Shown here: one piece after another, positions 35,472 to 44,614 of the stretch | How positions within the stretch are numbered: the first letter of the stretch is position 1 | Layout: every line of letters begins with the position of its first letter | Assembly: GCF_002904165.1 (NCBI RefSeq) | Contig: NZ_CVTD020000008.1 | Location: 1-64,000, forward strand | Reading direction: 5' to 3' | Source of the DNA: Herbinix hemicellulosilytica | GTDB lineage: Bacteria; Bacillota; Clostridia; Lachnospirales; Lachnospiraceae | DNA length: 64,000 nucleotides | Program-made: the position numbers and the translations under genes | The notes under the pieces: generated by a model | Databases searched by the model: none | The model's input: the letters and a program-made list of their open reading frames with translations, nothing else | Told to the model about the DNA's origin: nothing

Positions 35472-37350
35472 ACGCACTGCGTTCAAACTGTGAATTATAA
35501 AGTTTTGCATAAAAGCCGCCTTTTGCGAGGAGTTCTTCGTGGCTTCCTTGTTCAACTATGTTGCCTTCGTTCATAACCAGGATAATGTCGGCATCTTTTA
35601 TGGTCGACAATCTGTGGGCTATTATAAAGCAGGTCCTTCCTTTCATTAGTTCATCCATAGCCTTCTGTATCAGAAGTTCTGTTCTTGTATCAACAGAACT
35701 GGTGGCTTCGTCCAGAATAAGTATTTTAGGATTTGCTAAGAAGGCTCTGGCAATGGTAAGAAGCTGTTTTTGACCCTGTGATATATTGGTGGTTTCTTCA
35801 TTCAGCACCATATTGTATCCTCCGGGAAGGGTCGTGATAAAATGGTGGACATGAGCCGCTTTGGCAGCTTTTATTACTTCAGCGTCTGTGGCATCAAGTT
35901 TGCTGTAGCGTAAATTGTCCATTATAGTTCCGTTAAAGAGCCAGGTATCCTGTAAAACCATTCCGAACATTTTTCTAAGTTCATGCCTGTCAAAGTCCTT
36001 TATATTATGGCCGTCAATAAGGATTTCCCCGTCTGTGACATCATAAAATCGCATAAGGAGTTTAACAATAGTTGTTTTACCTGCTCCGGTAGGTCCTACA
36101 ATTGCGACTCTTTGACCGTCTTTTACTTTTGCGTTAAAATCGCGGATTACAATATTGTCGCTTTGATAGCCGAAGCTAACATGTTTAAATTCCACATTAC
36201 CTTTTACCTTTTCGGTAGATATCGGATTTGTGGTACTTTGAACCTCTTCTTTGGCTTCCATAAATTCAAATACCCTTTCTGCTGCGGCAGCCATGGACTG
36301 GAACATATTGGCTACCTGGGCCAGTTGAGTAATAGGATGGGTAAAGTTTCTTATATATTGGATGAATGACTGAATCTGACCTATTTGAATACTGCCCCTG
36401 ACGGTAAGATAGCCGCCAAGTATAGCAACTCCGACATAGCTTAAATTACCCACAAAATGCATAATCGGTTGCATAAGGCCTGAAAGAAACTGAGATTTCC
36501 AGGCGGTTTCATACAGGGTATTGTTCTTATCATTGAACTCCTGTATAAATGCTTCTTCTTTATTAAAAGCTTTTACTATATTATGGCCGCCGTAAACCTC
36601 TTCCACCAGGCCGTTTACATGGCCCAAATACTCTTGCTGCTGTCTGAAATACTTTTGTGATTTTTTAACCACAACTCCCATTATGAGTGTGGATACAGGC
36701 ACAATAAGAAGGGCAAGAAGAGTAAGAGGAAGGCTTATTCTTAACATCATAATCAGTATTCCGATTATGCTGACAATCGATGTAATCAGTTGCGTAAGGC
36801 TTTGGTTCAGGCTTTGGCTTAAGGTATCCACGTCATTGGTAACTCTCGAAAGAATTTCACCGTGAGTCAAACTGTCAAAATAATTCATAGGCAGGCGGTG
36901 AATTTTCTCGGATATATCTTTTCGAAATTTATATGAAATCCGCTGGGCAATTTCCGTGGTAATAAGTCCCTGGACAAAGGAAAAAACTGAAGATAAGGCA
37001 TATAGGCCTATCAGCAGTAAAATAATTCTTCCAAGGGCATTAAAATCAATACCGGTTCCGCCGCTTATTTTATCTATAAGGCCGTTTACAATTTCGGTTA
37101 CGGCATTACCAAGTATGGTAGGGCTTATGATTGAAAATATGGTACTCCCGATGGCAAATATAAATGATATCATAAAACCCCATTTGTAACGGGATAAATG
37201 CCCGGTCAGTTTTTTTATTGTTCCTTTAAAATCTTTGGCTTTTTCTACGGGAACGCCCATACCGGGACGGGGGCCGAAACCGCCTCTTCGGGCCCATTGG
37301 AAAGGACGGCCGGTATCTTTTGCATTTTCATTTATAGTATTTTTACTCAT
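35470..37350 (-). CDS. ABC exporter half-transporter, subunit B (canonical Walker B)
   Basis: A 626-residue MDR-type ABC half-transporter, TM domain (about 50-370) then an ATPase. Walker A is GPTGAGKTTIV; Walker B ends LILDEATSSVD with the catalytic Glu intact; the signature is NISQGQKQLL, which departs from LSGGQ. The partner encoded just upstream shows the reverse: canonical signature but Asp in place of the catalytic Glu. The start is ATG 37350 with AAAGGAGG; a longer frame to 37386 lacks a box and lies within the upstream gene. The 8-bp overlap with the partner shows coupling. Substrate unknown; exporter of drugs, peptides or lipids. Confidence 0.92.
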   Translation of the reverse strand: MSKNTINENAKDTGRPFQWARRGGFGPRPGMGVPVEKAKDFKGTIKKLTGHLSRYKWGFMISFIFAIGSTIFSIISPTILGNAVTEIVNGLIDKISGGTGIDFNALGRIILLLIGLYALSSVFSFVQGLITTEIAQRISYKFRKDISEKIHRLPMNYFDSLTHGEILSRVTNDVDTLSQSLNQSLTQLITSIVSIIGILIMMLRISLPLTLLALLIVPVSTLIMGVVVKKSQKYFRQQQEYLGHVNGLVEEVYGGHNIVKAFNKEEAFIQEFNDKNNTLYETAWKSQFLSGLMQPIMHFVGNLSYVGVAILGGYLTVRGSIQIGQIQSFIQYIRNFTHPITQLAQVANMFQSMAAAAERVFEFMEAKEEVQSTTNPISTEKVKGNVEFKHVSFGYQSDNIVIRDFNAKVKDGQRVAIVGPTGAGKTTIVKLLMRFYDVTDGEILIDGHNIKDFDRHELRKMFGMVLQDTWLFNGTIMDNLRYSKLDATDAEVIKAAKAAHVHHFITTLPGGYNMVLNEETTNISQGQKQLLTIARAFLANPKILILDEATSSVDTRTELLIQKAMDELMKGRTCFIIAHRLSTIKDADIILVMNEGNIVEQGSHEELLAKGGFYAKLYNSQFERSA

Positions 37351-39586
37351 AAGCCAGTTCCTCCTTTGACAGTTGGGAAGATGCAATCTGATAATACACT
37401 TCGCAGTTTTTCAGCAGTTCCTTATGGGTCCCCTTGCCCACAATTTTTCCGTTATCAAGAACAAGAATTTGATCGGCATCAACAATGGTGCTGATTCTCT
37501 GGGCAACTATGAGAACGGTACTGTTTGTCAGCTCTTTTTTCAGTGCTTTACGCAGGTTGCTGTCAGTTTTATAGTCCAAAGCCGAAAAACTGTCATCAAA
37601 TATATATATATCCGGATTTTTGGCAATTGCCCTTGCTATGGATAATCTTTGCTTCTGGCCTCCGGATACATTGGTACCTCCCTGAGCAATAGGTTCATTA
37701 TAGCCTTCGGGTTTTTCCAGTATAAAATCTTCCGCCTGGGCAATTCTTGCTGCTTTTTGAATTATAGCATCATCGGCATCGGGTGCTCCGAAAGCAATAT
37801 TTGATTTGATAGTGCCTGAAAACAGCACTCCTTTTTGAGGCACGTAACCTATCCGCTTTCTTAAAGCTTTTTGAGAAATGTTTCTTATATCGGTACCGTT
37901 AAGAAGTATTTGTCCTTCTGTAACATCATAAAATCTGGGGATAAGGTTTATTAATGTGCTCTTGCCGCTTCCGGTGCTTCCGATAATTGCGGTAACTTCA
38001 CCGGGTTTTGCGGTAAAGCTGATATCCGATAGAACATATTCTTCGGCATCCGGATAGCGGAAGTAAACATTTTTAAATTCAATTTGGCCTCTTTTTGAAT
38101 CATCCATTGCTTCTTCCTTTTCCGGATCAGATATTTGGATTTTTTCTTTCAGGACTTCATTAACACGGCTTACGGACACACTGGCTCTTGGAAGAATAAT
38201 TGATATCATGGTAAGCATCAAAAATGACATGATTATCTGCATGGTATACTGAATAAAAGCCATTATGTCGCCAACCTGCATTGTTCCTGTATTTATACGG
38301 TCTGCACCGACCCATATAATAAGGATAGATACCAGATTCATTATAAGCATCAGGGACGGCATTAAAAATGCCATAACCCGTCCGATAAAGAGGCTGTATT
38401 TGGTAAGGTCTTTATTTACTCCGTCAAAACGTTCGTTTTCATACTTTTCATTACTGAAAGCCCTGATAACAGGAAGGCCGGACAAAATTTCTCTCATAAC
38501 AAGATTGATTTTGTCAATTAATTTTTGCATAAGCTTAAACTTGGGCATTGCAATAATTATCAATATCGATACGAGAGCAAGGACCGCACCTACTCCTACA
38601 CCCAGGGTCCAGGTCATGGTTGTATTGGTATTTAATATCTTTAGTATACCACCGGCAGCCAAAATGGGAGAGTATACAACAATACGGACCATCAGTATAA
38701 CCATCATTTGAATTTGCTGTATGTCGTTGGTGCTTCTGGTAATAAGGGAAGCCGTGGAAAAATGGTCCATTTCCGACTGGGAAAATGATAGGACCTTACA
38801 AAAAACTTGTTTTCTTAAATCGCGGCCTAATTTTGCCGCAATTCTTGAAGCTACAAGAGTTATTAGGATGGCGGCAGCCATGGCAGCCAGGGCAAGACCC
38901 AGCATCTTGCTTCCCACAATCAGTATATATTGGGTCTGTATTTTGCTGACATTGATACCTATTGCTTTATATTCTTCCCTGACATAAGCAACCGCAATCT
39001 GAGATTTTAGGGTGTCAGGTATTTGGCCGATTTTTTCTTTTATAGGTTTTAACATTTCTTCTTTGGCTTCATCAGGTACGGTTTTTAAAATTTTATTCAT
39101 ATCTGCACTGACCGCAGAATACTTTTCAGGCAACAAGCCTGCCATCATGCTGTTTTCCTGTCCTTGTGCGCTTTGGATGTTTTCAAAGCCGTATTTTATG
39201 AATATAAGCATTTTAAACAGTTCTTTAAAACTTTCATCATATTTCCCGCTTAAAATATAAAGGTTTTCATTTTCCAGCAAAGGATATTTACCGGTATAAT
39301 TTTCATGCTCATTTTGGTCCATAGTGTCTTTGTTCAACAGGATAAAATGAGATAATAAATTTTCCTTTTCTTTTTGAGTTGTATACAACAATAATGAATC
39401 CAGTTCGGATGCTCTTATAACTTCGGGAACGGGGCTGTCAATACCTCCCTGTAGGATGCCGGTATTTACGATATCGGAGGTATATGAAGGCAGCGACAGG
39501 TCGCAGTAAGCCTGCAGTACTAAAAGAACAATTACAAAAATAATTGCAAGGGTAGATTTTTTTAAGTTTCGCAATATCGTCAGCAT
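37343..39586 (-). CDS. ABC exporter half-transporter, subunit A, with large external loop
   Basis: A 747-residue ABC half-transporter. Unlike its partner it has a charged insert of about 150-170 residues between TM1 (TLAIIFVIVLLVLQAYCDLSL) and TM2 (VGSKMLGLALAAMAAAILITLV), probably an extracytoplasmic domain. The ATPase has Walker A GSTGSGKSTL, signature NVSGGQKQRL and Walker B IYIFDDSFSALD, in which the catalytic Glu is replaced by Asp. This is the non-catalytic-site half expected of a heterodimeric exporter. The start is ATG 39586 with GGAAAGGA; the longer frame to 39652 is rejected for want of a box. Confidence 0.92.
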   Translation of the reverse strand: MLTILRNLKKSTLAIIFVIVLLVLQAYCDLSLPSYTSDIVNTGILQGGIDSPVPEVIRASELDSLLLYTTQKEKENLLSHFILLNKDTMDQNEHENYTGKYPLLENENLYILSGKYDESFKELFKMLIFIKYGFENIQSAQGQENSMMAGLLPEKYSAVSADMNKILKTVPDEAKEEMLKPIKEKIGQIPDTLKSQIAVAYVREEYKAIGINVSKIQTQYILIVGSKMLGLALAAMAAAILITLVASRIAAKLGRDLRKQVFCKVLSFSQSEMDHFSTASLITRSTNDIQQIQMMVILMVRIVVYSPILAAGGILKILNTNTTMTWTLGVGVGAVLALVSILIIIAMPKFKLMQKLIDKINLVMREILSGLPVIRAFSNEKYENERFDGVNKDLTKYSLFIGRVMAFLMPSLMLIMNLVSILIIWVGADRINTGTMQVGDIMAFIQYTMQIIMSFLMLTMISIILPRASVSVSRVNEVLKEKIQISDPEKEEAMDDSKRGQIEFKNVYFRYPDAEEYVLSDISFTAKPGEVTAIIGSTGSGKSTLINLIPRFYDVTEGQILLNGTDIRNISQKALRKRIGYVPQKGVLFSGTIKSNIAFGAPDADDAIIQKAARIAQAEDFILEKPEGYNEPIAQGGTNVSGGQKQRLSIARAIAKNPDIYIFDDSFSALDYKTDSNLRKALKKELTNSTVLIVAQRISTIVDADQILVLDNGKIVGKGTHKELLKNCEVYYQIASSQLSKEELAYE

Positions 39587-39682
39587 AGAAATTTCCTTTC
39601 CGTACTTAGTTAAATTATAAGTATAGATATTACTGTTTAATATTATTTGCAAGATAATGGAAGTAAAATGCCATAATGGTTA

Positions 39683-39710
39683 ATTATAATAAAATGCCTG
39701 ATTAAGTCAA
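39683..39710 (-). promoter_or_regulatory. Promoter of the heterodimeric exporter operon
   Basis: On the minus strand: TTGACT (39710-39705), 16-bp spacer, TATAAT (39688-39683). The sequence TAAAATGCC is repeated directly at 39664-39672 and 39690-39698 (plus-strand reading), flanking the -10, and could be a regulator site. Confidence 0.65.
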
Positions 39711-39771
39711 CAAATATTTTAGAAATATATTTACCGCTTCTTAATTTATTGAGACTATGAAATATGCCTGA

Positions 39772-40869
39772 TCATGCTAAATTTTTAAAAAGCGTTTTAA
39801 GAAGGGCATCATTCTGTTCGGGCATCATGAAGCAGAAACGGATAAACTTGTTGTTCAAAAACGGGAATGTGGAGCAATCTCTTATCATATAGCCTTTTTT
39901 GATGGCGGCTTCGAACAAATCAAGGGAAGTTACGTCATTTTTAAGTATTTTTACAAGGACGAAGTTGGCAGCAGGATTATAAAACTTTATATTCGGGCAG
40001 GTTTTAAGGGTATCGCAAATTCTTGTACGCTCTGAAGAAATCATTTGCCGGGTCTTGTTTATATATTCCTCGTCGGTAAACATTATTTCCCCCGCAACAG
40101 CCGCAAGGGAATTTATGGTCCAAGGGTTTTTCATTTTATTAATTTCTTTAATAAGATCAGAGTTTCCGCAGATGGCATAGCCCAGGCGCAGGCCGGGAGC
40201 TGCAAAGAACTTGGATACCCCCCGAAGTATTATTATATTGTTATAAAACCTGGTGAGCTGAACGGAAGATATACTGCTTACATCTTCCGCAAATTCAACG
40301 TAAGTTTCGTCCACCATTACAAAGATACCTTTGCTTTTGCATATGTCTAAAATTGAGCGCATATCGTCTTTTGTAATTGCTGAAGAAGTAGGATTATTGG
40401 GATTGCATACAACAAGCAGATCCACATCCGGTGTAAGTTCTCTTTCCAGGCTTGGTATATCAATCCGGAAATCTTTTTCTTCTTCCAGCCTGTAATAAAG
40501 GGAAGAGCCGCCTCCTAAGGATATTTCCCTTTCATATTCCGAATAGGTAGGGCCAATAATTAAAGCCTTTTTTGGCTTCATAATCCGGATGAAGAGTGAA
40601 ATGAGTTCCGTAGAGCCATTGCCGACAATTATATCCGTCATATCTGCATCAACGTATTCAGATATTTTCTCTCGTAATGAAGTATACTCTCTGTCCGGAT
40701 AACTCATTATAGAATCGATTCGTTCGGACAAGGTTTTCTTAAGTTTCGGGGAAATTCCCAATGGATTAACGTTTGCCGCAAAGTTTATTATATCTTCTTT
40801 TTTTATGTTATATATCTTTTCTATAATTTCTAAATCACTGCCGTGAAAATTGTACCTTTGCCTAGTCAT
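39772..40869 (-). CDS. CobD/HisC-like PLP-dependent aminotransferase
   Basis: A 365-residue fold-type I, PLP-dependent enzyme related to threonine-phosphate decarboxylase (CobD) and histidinol-phosphate aminotransferase (HisC). The N-terminus INFAANVNPLGISPKL matches the CobD pattern. NGSTELISLFI, CNPNNPTSSAI, MVDETYVEF and the PLP-binding Lys in GVSKFFAAPGLRLGYA (about 221) are visible. No cobalamin or histidine genes are near, so the true substrate is open. The ATG has an AAGGAGG box. It is on the same strand as the ABC exporter operon but separated by 185 bp containing that operon's promoter. Confidence 0.85.
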   Translation of the reverse strand: MTRQRYNFHGSDLEIIEKIYNIKKEDIINFAANVNPLGISPKLKKTLSERIDSIMSYPDREYTSLREKISEYVDADMTDIIVGNGSTELISLFIRIMKPKKALIIGPTYSEYEREISLGGGSSLYYRLEEEKDFRIDIPSLERELTPDVDLLVVCNPNNPTSSAITKDDMRSILDICKSKGIFVMVDETYVEFAEDVSSISSVQLTRFYNNIIILRGVSKFFAAPGLRLGYAICGNSDLIKEINKMKNPWTINSLAAVAGEIMFTDEEYINKTRQMISSERTRICDTLKTCPNIKFYNPAANFVLVKILKNDVTSLDLFEAAIKKGYMIRDCSTFPFLNNKFIRFCFMMPEQNDALLKTLFKNLA

Positions 40870-41026
40870 GGTATCCTCCTTGGGACTGGATTTTTCATAA
40901 TTTTTGATTTATAATTAGTTATAGTATGTTAAATTTTTGCTGGATAGGAAATTTATCCGAATTATAAGATAATATTATATCTCTTTGCAATCAAAATGCA
41001 ATGATTACCGTATATGAGGTGATAAA

Positions 41027-44000
41027 TTGAAAGAAAAGATCGAGCGGTTTGCCAGAGGAGAATTTGAATATGACCTTCCGGCTCTTAAGCTGTCTTTAGA
41101 AGAAATTGTGATCAATGTAGAGGCAGGAAAGCAGTACGAAGGAAGTTTTACAATCGGAAACAGCGCAAATAGAGTTATGAAAGGCCTGTTATATTCGTCC
41201 AGCCGATTACTCACTTTTAATCAAACAGCTTTTGCAGGTAAAGAGATAAATATAATATATCGGTTTGATGCAACTTATTTAAAACCCTCGGATATTATTC
41301 AAGGGAAAGTTGTAATAATCAGTGATTGCGGTGAAATCACTGTGCCTTTTACTGCTCATGTAGAAGCCTCTGCCATAAGCACCTCAATCGGTAAGATTAA
41401 GAATCTTTCTGAATTTGCAAATCTGGCAAGAATGGACTGGACAGAAGCAAAGAAGGTTTTCCGCTCTGAGGATTTTGAAAAAATTATTTTAAAAAATGAA
41501 GAAAAATATCACGTTATATACCGCAATCTGTTAAAAAGCATTTCTACCAGCCAAGCCTTAGAAGAGTTCCTGATAGCCGTTAATAAAAAATCAAGAATAA
41601 ATTTGTATATTGATAAAACGCACCTGGAATATGATGTTTACGGTGAAGATATACTCGATAAACTTATACTTTCCAAAGATCATTGGGGTTATGCCGAAAT
41701 CAGGGTAAGCACCGATGCCCCCTTTATTTTGCTTGAGCAAAAATTTTTATGGTCAGACAGATTTATCGGAAATAATCATAATATAACCTTTTCCGTAATG
41801 GCAGACAGATTAAAGCCGGGCATCAATTACGGACATATATGGATAAAAACTGTTTATCAGACCATTACAGTTGAAGTATATTGTAAAAATCACAATGAAT
41901 CCCTAAACCATGGAAGTGAACTGAAAAACAGAAAAAAACTGGTTTATGATTTCACAAGAAATTATCTGGATTTTCGTTTAGAACGCATAAATAAGACAAG
42001 ATATATTCAGAAAATAAAAGATTTAATTCCTGATCTTGATACAGATAAAGAAGGTACCATAATAAAATTAATTAGAACACATGCAGCCATACTGTCGGAT
42101 GACAGGCAAACTGCGGCTTTGCTTCTTGAAGAATTGGGCAAAGAAGAAGCATATATACGAAGAAAATCAGGTTTTGAATATTGTGCTTATTTGTATCTTG
42201 TCGCTCTTTACAAAAAAGATGAGGATACTGTCCGCAATGCAACAGAAATTATAAGCAGGTATTATTTCAGGGATAATTTTAACTGGAGGATACTTTGGTT
42301 TTTGCTTTTTACAGACAGGCGTTATGAAAGAAATAAATACTATAAAATAACTGATATTAAAGAACAATATGAGGCGGGATGCCGTTCACCAATTTTGTAT
42401 TATGAGGCTCTTTGTGCATATAACGAAGAACCTTATCTTCTTAGGGAACTTACCGATTTTGAAATCCAGGTTATAAATTACGGAATTAAAAATAACAGCC
42501 TTAACAAGGAATTGGCCTTTCAGTTTACATATCTGGCCGGCAGGTTAAAATATTTTAATCCGATAGTTTACAGAGGCCTTACAAGGCTTTACGATATGTA
42601 TGAAACAGAGGAAATTCTTTCGGCTATATGCAGCCTTCTTATAAAAGGTTATAAAAGAGAAAGAAAATATTTCGAATGGTTCAAAAGAGGAGTCAATGCA
42701 AACCTTCGAATAACTCAATTGTATGAGTATTTTATGTATTCTGTTGACGAGGACTGTATGGATCCTCTTCCGGAGTCGTTGCTTATATATTTTGCTTATA
42801 ACAACAGGCTTAATGATAAGAAAAAGGCTTATTTGTTTGCAAACATTATAATAAACAAGCATGAAAATGAATACATATATCAAATATATTATAAAGAGAT
42901 TGAAGAGTTCGTAAAAGAACAGCTGGAAGATCAAAATATCAGTCCTCACCTGGCGGTTATATACATGGAGTTTATAAGTAAACCTGAACTTTTAGATTAC
43001 TATGTAAAATATTTGCCCGGGGTGATGTTTACACAGGAGTTACACTGCGATAACCCAAATATTATAAGTGCCGTAGTTGTTCATAAAGAACTTGATGAAG
43101 CACTGACTATTCATCTGACAGAGGGGAAGGCCCTTATTCAGCTTTATACCGGTGATGCTCATATATTCCTTATAGATACTTTTGGCAACCGCTATGTTGT
43201 TTCCATAGATTATTCATTAAGACCCCTGTTAAATCCTGAGAATTTCATGGATATTGCTGCGGACTACGAAAATCATACCGGCCTTTTGTTATACCTGTTA
43301 GATCATTACAGGGCCAACAGGATTGTGAATGAGGAAGCTATTAAGATTAGAAAACAAGCTTTATCTATTCCCGGGTTAAAAGAGAAGTATTACATAGACT
43401 GCCTTTTGACTATAATTGATTATTATTATGAAAATTATGATGAGGAACATTTAGAGACTTATCTTATGAAGCTGGACCTGTCAAAGGTTAAGGAATCCGG
43501 CAGATTAAAATACCTGGAATATATGGTAATACGGGGATACTATGACAAAGCCCTGGAAGCATTGATGTATTTCGGAACAGAAGGAATTTCTGTTCAAAGG
43601 CTTCTTAAATTATGTTCCGGCTGGATAACCAATTCCGGTTTGGATGAGAAAGAGGATCTTTTGTTATACCTTTGTTATTACATATATTCTCAGAATAAAT
43701 ATGATGAATCTATTTTAAATTATTTGGTTAAATATTATATCGGGTCTGTTTATGACATGCTTGATTTATGGCATACGGCAAAAGGGTTTGGAATTGATAC
43801 CCGTATTTTGGAAGAGCGGCTTTTGGCACAGATTTTATTTACCGAGGCAGATATAGATGATAAGTACGAAGTATTCCTGGAGTATTACAAAGATGTAACC
43901 AATCATTTGCTGGTAAAGGCTTTCTTAACATACTGTGCATACAAATATCTGGTCCACGATCAACCGATCTGCGGTGATATAATTCCGATTATACGCAGGG

Positions 44001-44575
44001 AGTTAAACTATGAGGAAAACAATATAACTTTATTGGCATGGCTAAAATATAACAGTGAAAATACTATGCTTAGTGAGAATGACATAGTATTCATTTCGTA
44101 TCATATAGACAGGTTTGAAAGGCAAGGCACAGTTTTTCCGTTTTTTAAAAAATATTGTGATACAATAAAATTGCCTGAAAGAATTACAGACAGGTATTAT
44201 GTGGAATATAGGACCGATCCTAAAAAACAGGTTTTTATTCATTACAGGATGAAAAATAAAGCCGGAGGGGAATACCATACTGAAAGAATGCCCAATGTGT
44301 TTTTAGGGATTCACATTAAAGAATTCATACTCTTTTATAATGAAAGCCTTGAATACTACATAACAGAAGAACTTACGGATCAGGTAAATGAAACCGATAT
44401 AAGGCAACTAAGTTTTACTAATAATCTCGACCTAAACGAAGATACGAAATACAACCGAATAAATAAGATGCTGAAAGCCCTTGACAAACGGGAAGATGAA
44501 ATCCTACTTGATATGATGGAAGAGTATATTATATACGAGTATATAATAAATGAGTGTTACGAACCGCTTCCTTAA
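41027..44575 (+). CDS. Large beta-sandwich/helical-repeat scaffold protein, DUF5717-like
   Basis: An 1182-residue cytoplasmic-looking protein with no signal peptide and no hydrophobic helices. The N-terminus (about 1-125) is a beta-sandwich-like domain (ALKLSLEEIVINVEAGKQYEGSFTIGNS...), followed by a second (about 195-295, ending TVYQTITVEVYCKN). A long alpha-helical, Tyr/Leu-rich solenoid follows (about 300-1050, TPR-like pairs such as KAYLFANIIINKHENEYIYQIYYKEI), broken by a short beta stretch near 690-736. A third beta domain lies at about 1055-1115, then an acidic tail. I recognise it only as the uncharacterised Lachnospiraceae family DUF5717. TTG start with GAGGTGAT. First of four co-directional genes. 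Confidence 0.8.
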   Translation: MKEKIERFARGEFEYDLPALKLSLEEIVINVEAGKQYEGSFTIGNSANRVMKGLLYSSSRLLTFNQTAFAGKEINIIYRFDATYLKPSDIIQGKVVIISDCGEITVPFTAHVEASAISTSIGKIKNLSEFANLARMDWTEAKKVFRSEDFEKIILKNEEKYHVIYRNLLKSISTSQALEEFLIAVNKKSRINLYIDKTHLEYDVYGEDILDKLILSKDHWGYAEIRVSTDAPFILLEQKFLWSDRFIGNNHNITFSVMADRLKPGINYGHIWIKTVYQTITVEVYCKNHNESLNHGSELKNRKKLVYDFTRNYLDFRLERINKTRYIQKIKDLIPDLDTDKEGTIIKLIRTHAAILSDDRQTAALLLEELGKEEAYIRRKSGFEYCAYLYLVALYKKDEDTVRNATEIISRYYFRDNFNWRILWFLLFTDRRYERNKYYKITDIKEQYEAGCRSPILYYEALCAYNEEPYLLRELTDFEIQVINYGIKNNSLNKELAFQFTYLAGRLKYFNPIVYRGLTRLYDMYETEEILSAICSLLIKGYKRERKYFEWFKRGVNANLRITQLYEYFMYSVDEDCMDPLPESLLIYFAYNNRLNDKKKAYLFANIIINKHENEYIYQIYYKEIEEFVKEQLEDQNISPHLAVIYMEFISKPELLDYYVKYLPGVMFTQELHCDNPNIISAVVVHKELDEALTIHLTEGKALIQLYTGDAHIFLIDTFGNRYVVSIDYSLRPLLNPENFMDIAADYENHTGLLLYLLDHYRANRIVNEEAIKIRKQALSIPGLKEKYYIDCLLTIIDYYYENYDEEHLETYLMKLDLSKVKESGRLKYLEYMVIRGYYDKALEALMYFGTEGISVQRLLKLCSGWITNSGLDEKEDLLLYLCYYIYSQNKYDESILNYLVKYYIGSVYDMLDLWHTAKGFGIDTRILEERLLAQILFTEADIDDKYEVFLEYYKDVTNHLLVKAFLTYCAYKYLVHDQPICGDIIPIIRRELNYEENNITLLAWLKYNSENTMLSENDIVFISYHIDRFERQGTVFPFFKKYCDTIKLPERITDRYYVEYRTDPKKQVFIHYRMKNKAGGEYHTERMPNVFLGIHIKEFILFYNESLEYYITEELTDQVNETDIRQLSFTNNLDLNEDTKYNRINKMLKALDKREDEILLDMMEEYIIYEYIINECYEPLP

Positions 44576-44614
44576 GCTCTTTTTGAAATTTAAGCATAAG
44601 ATAGGGGAATTGGA

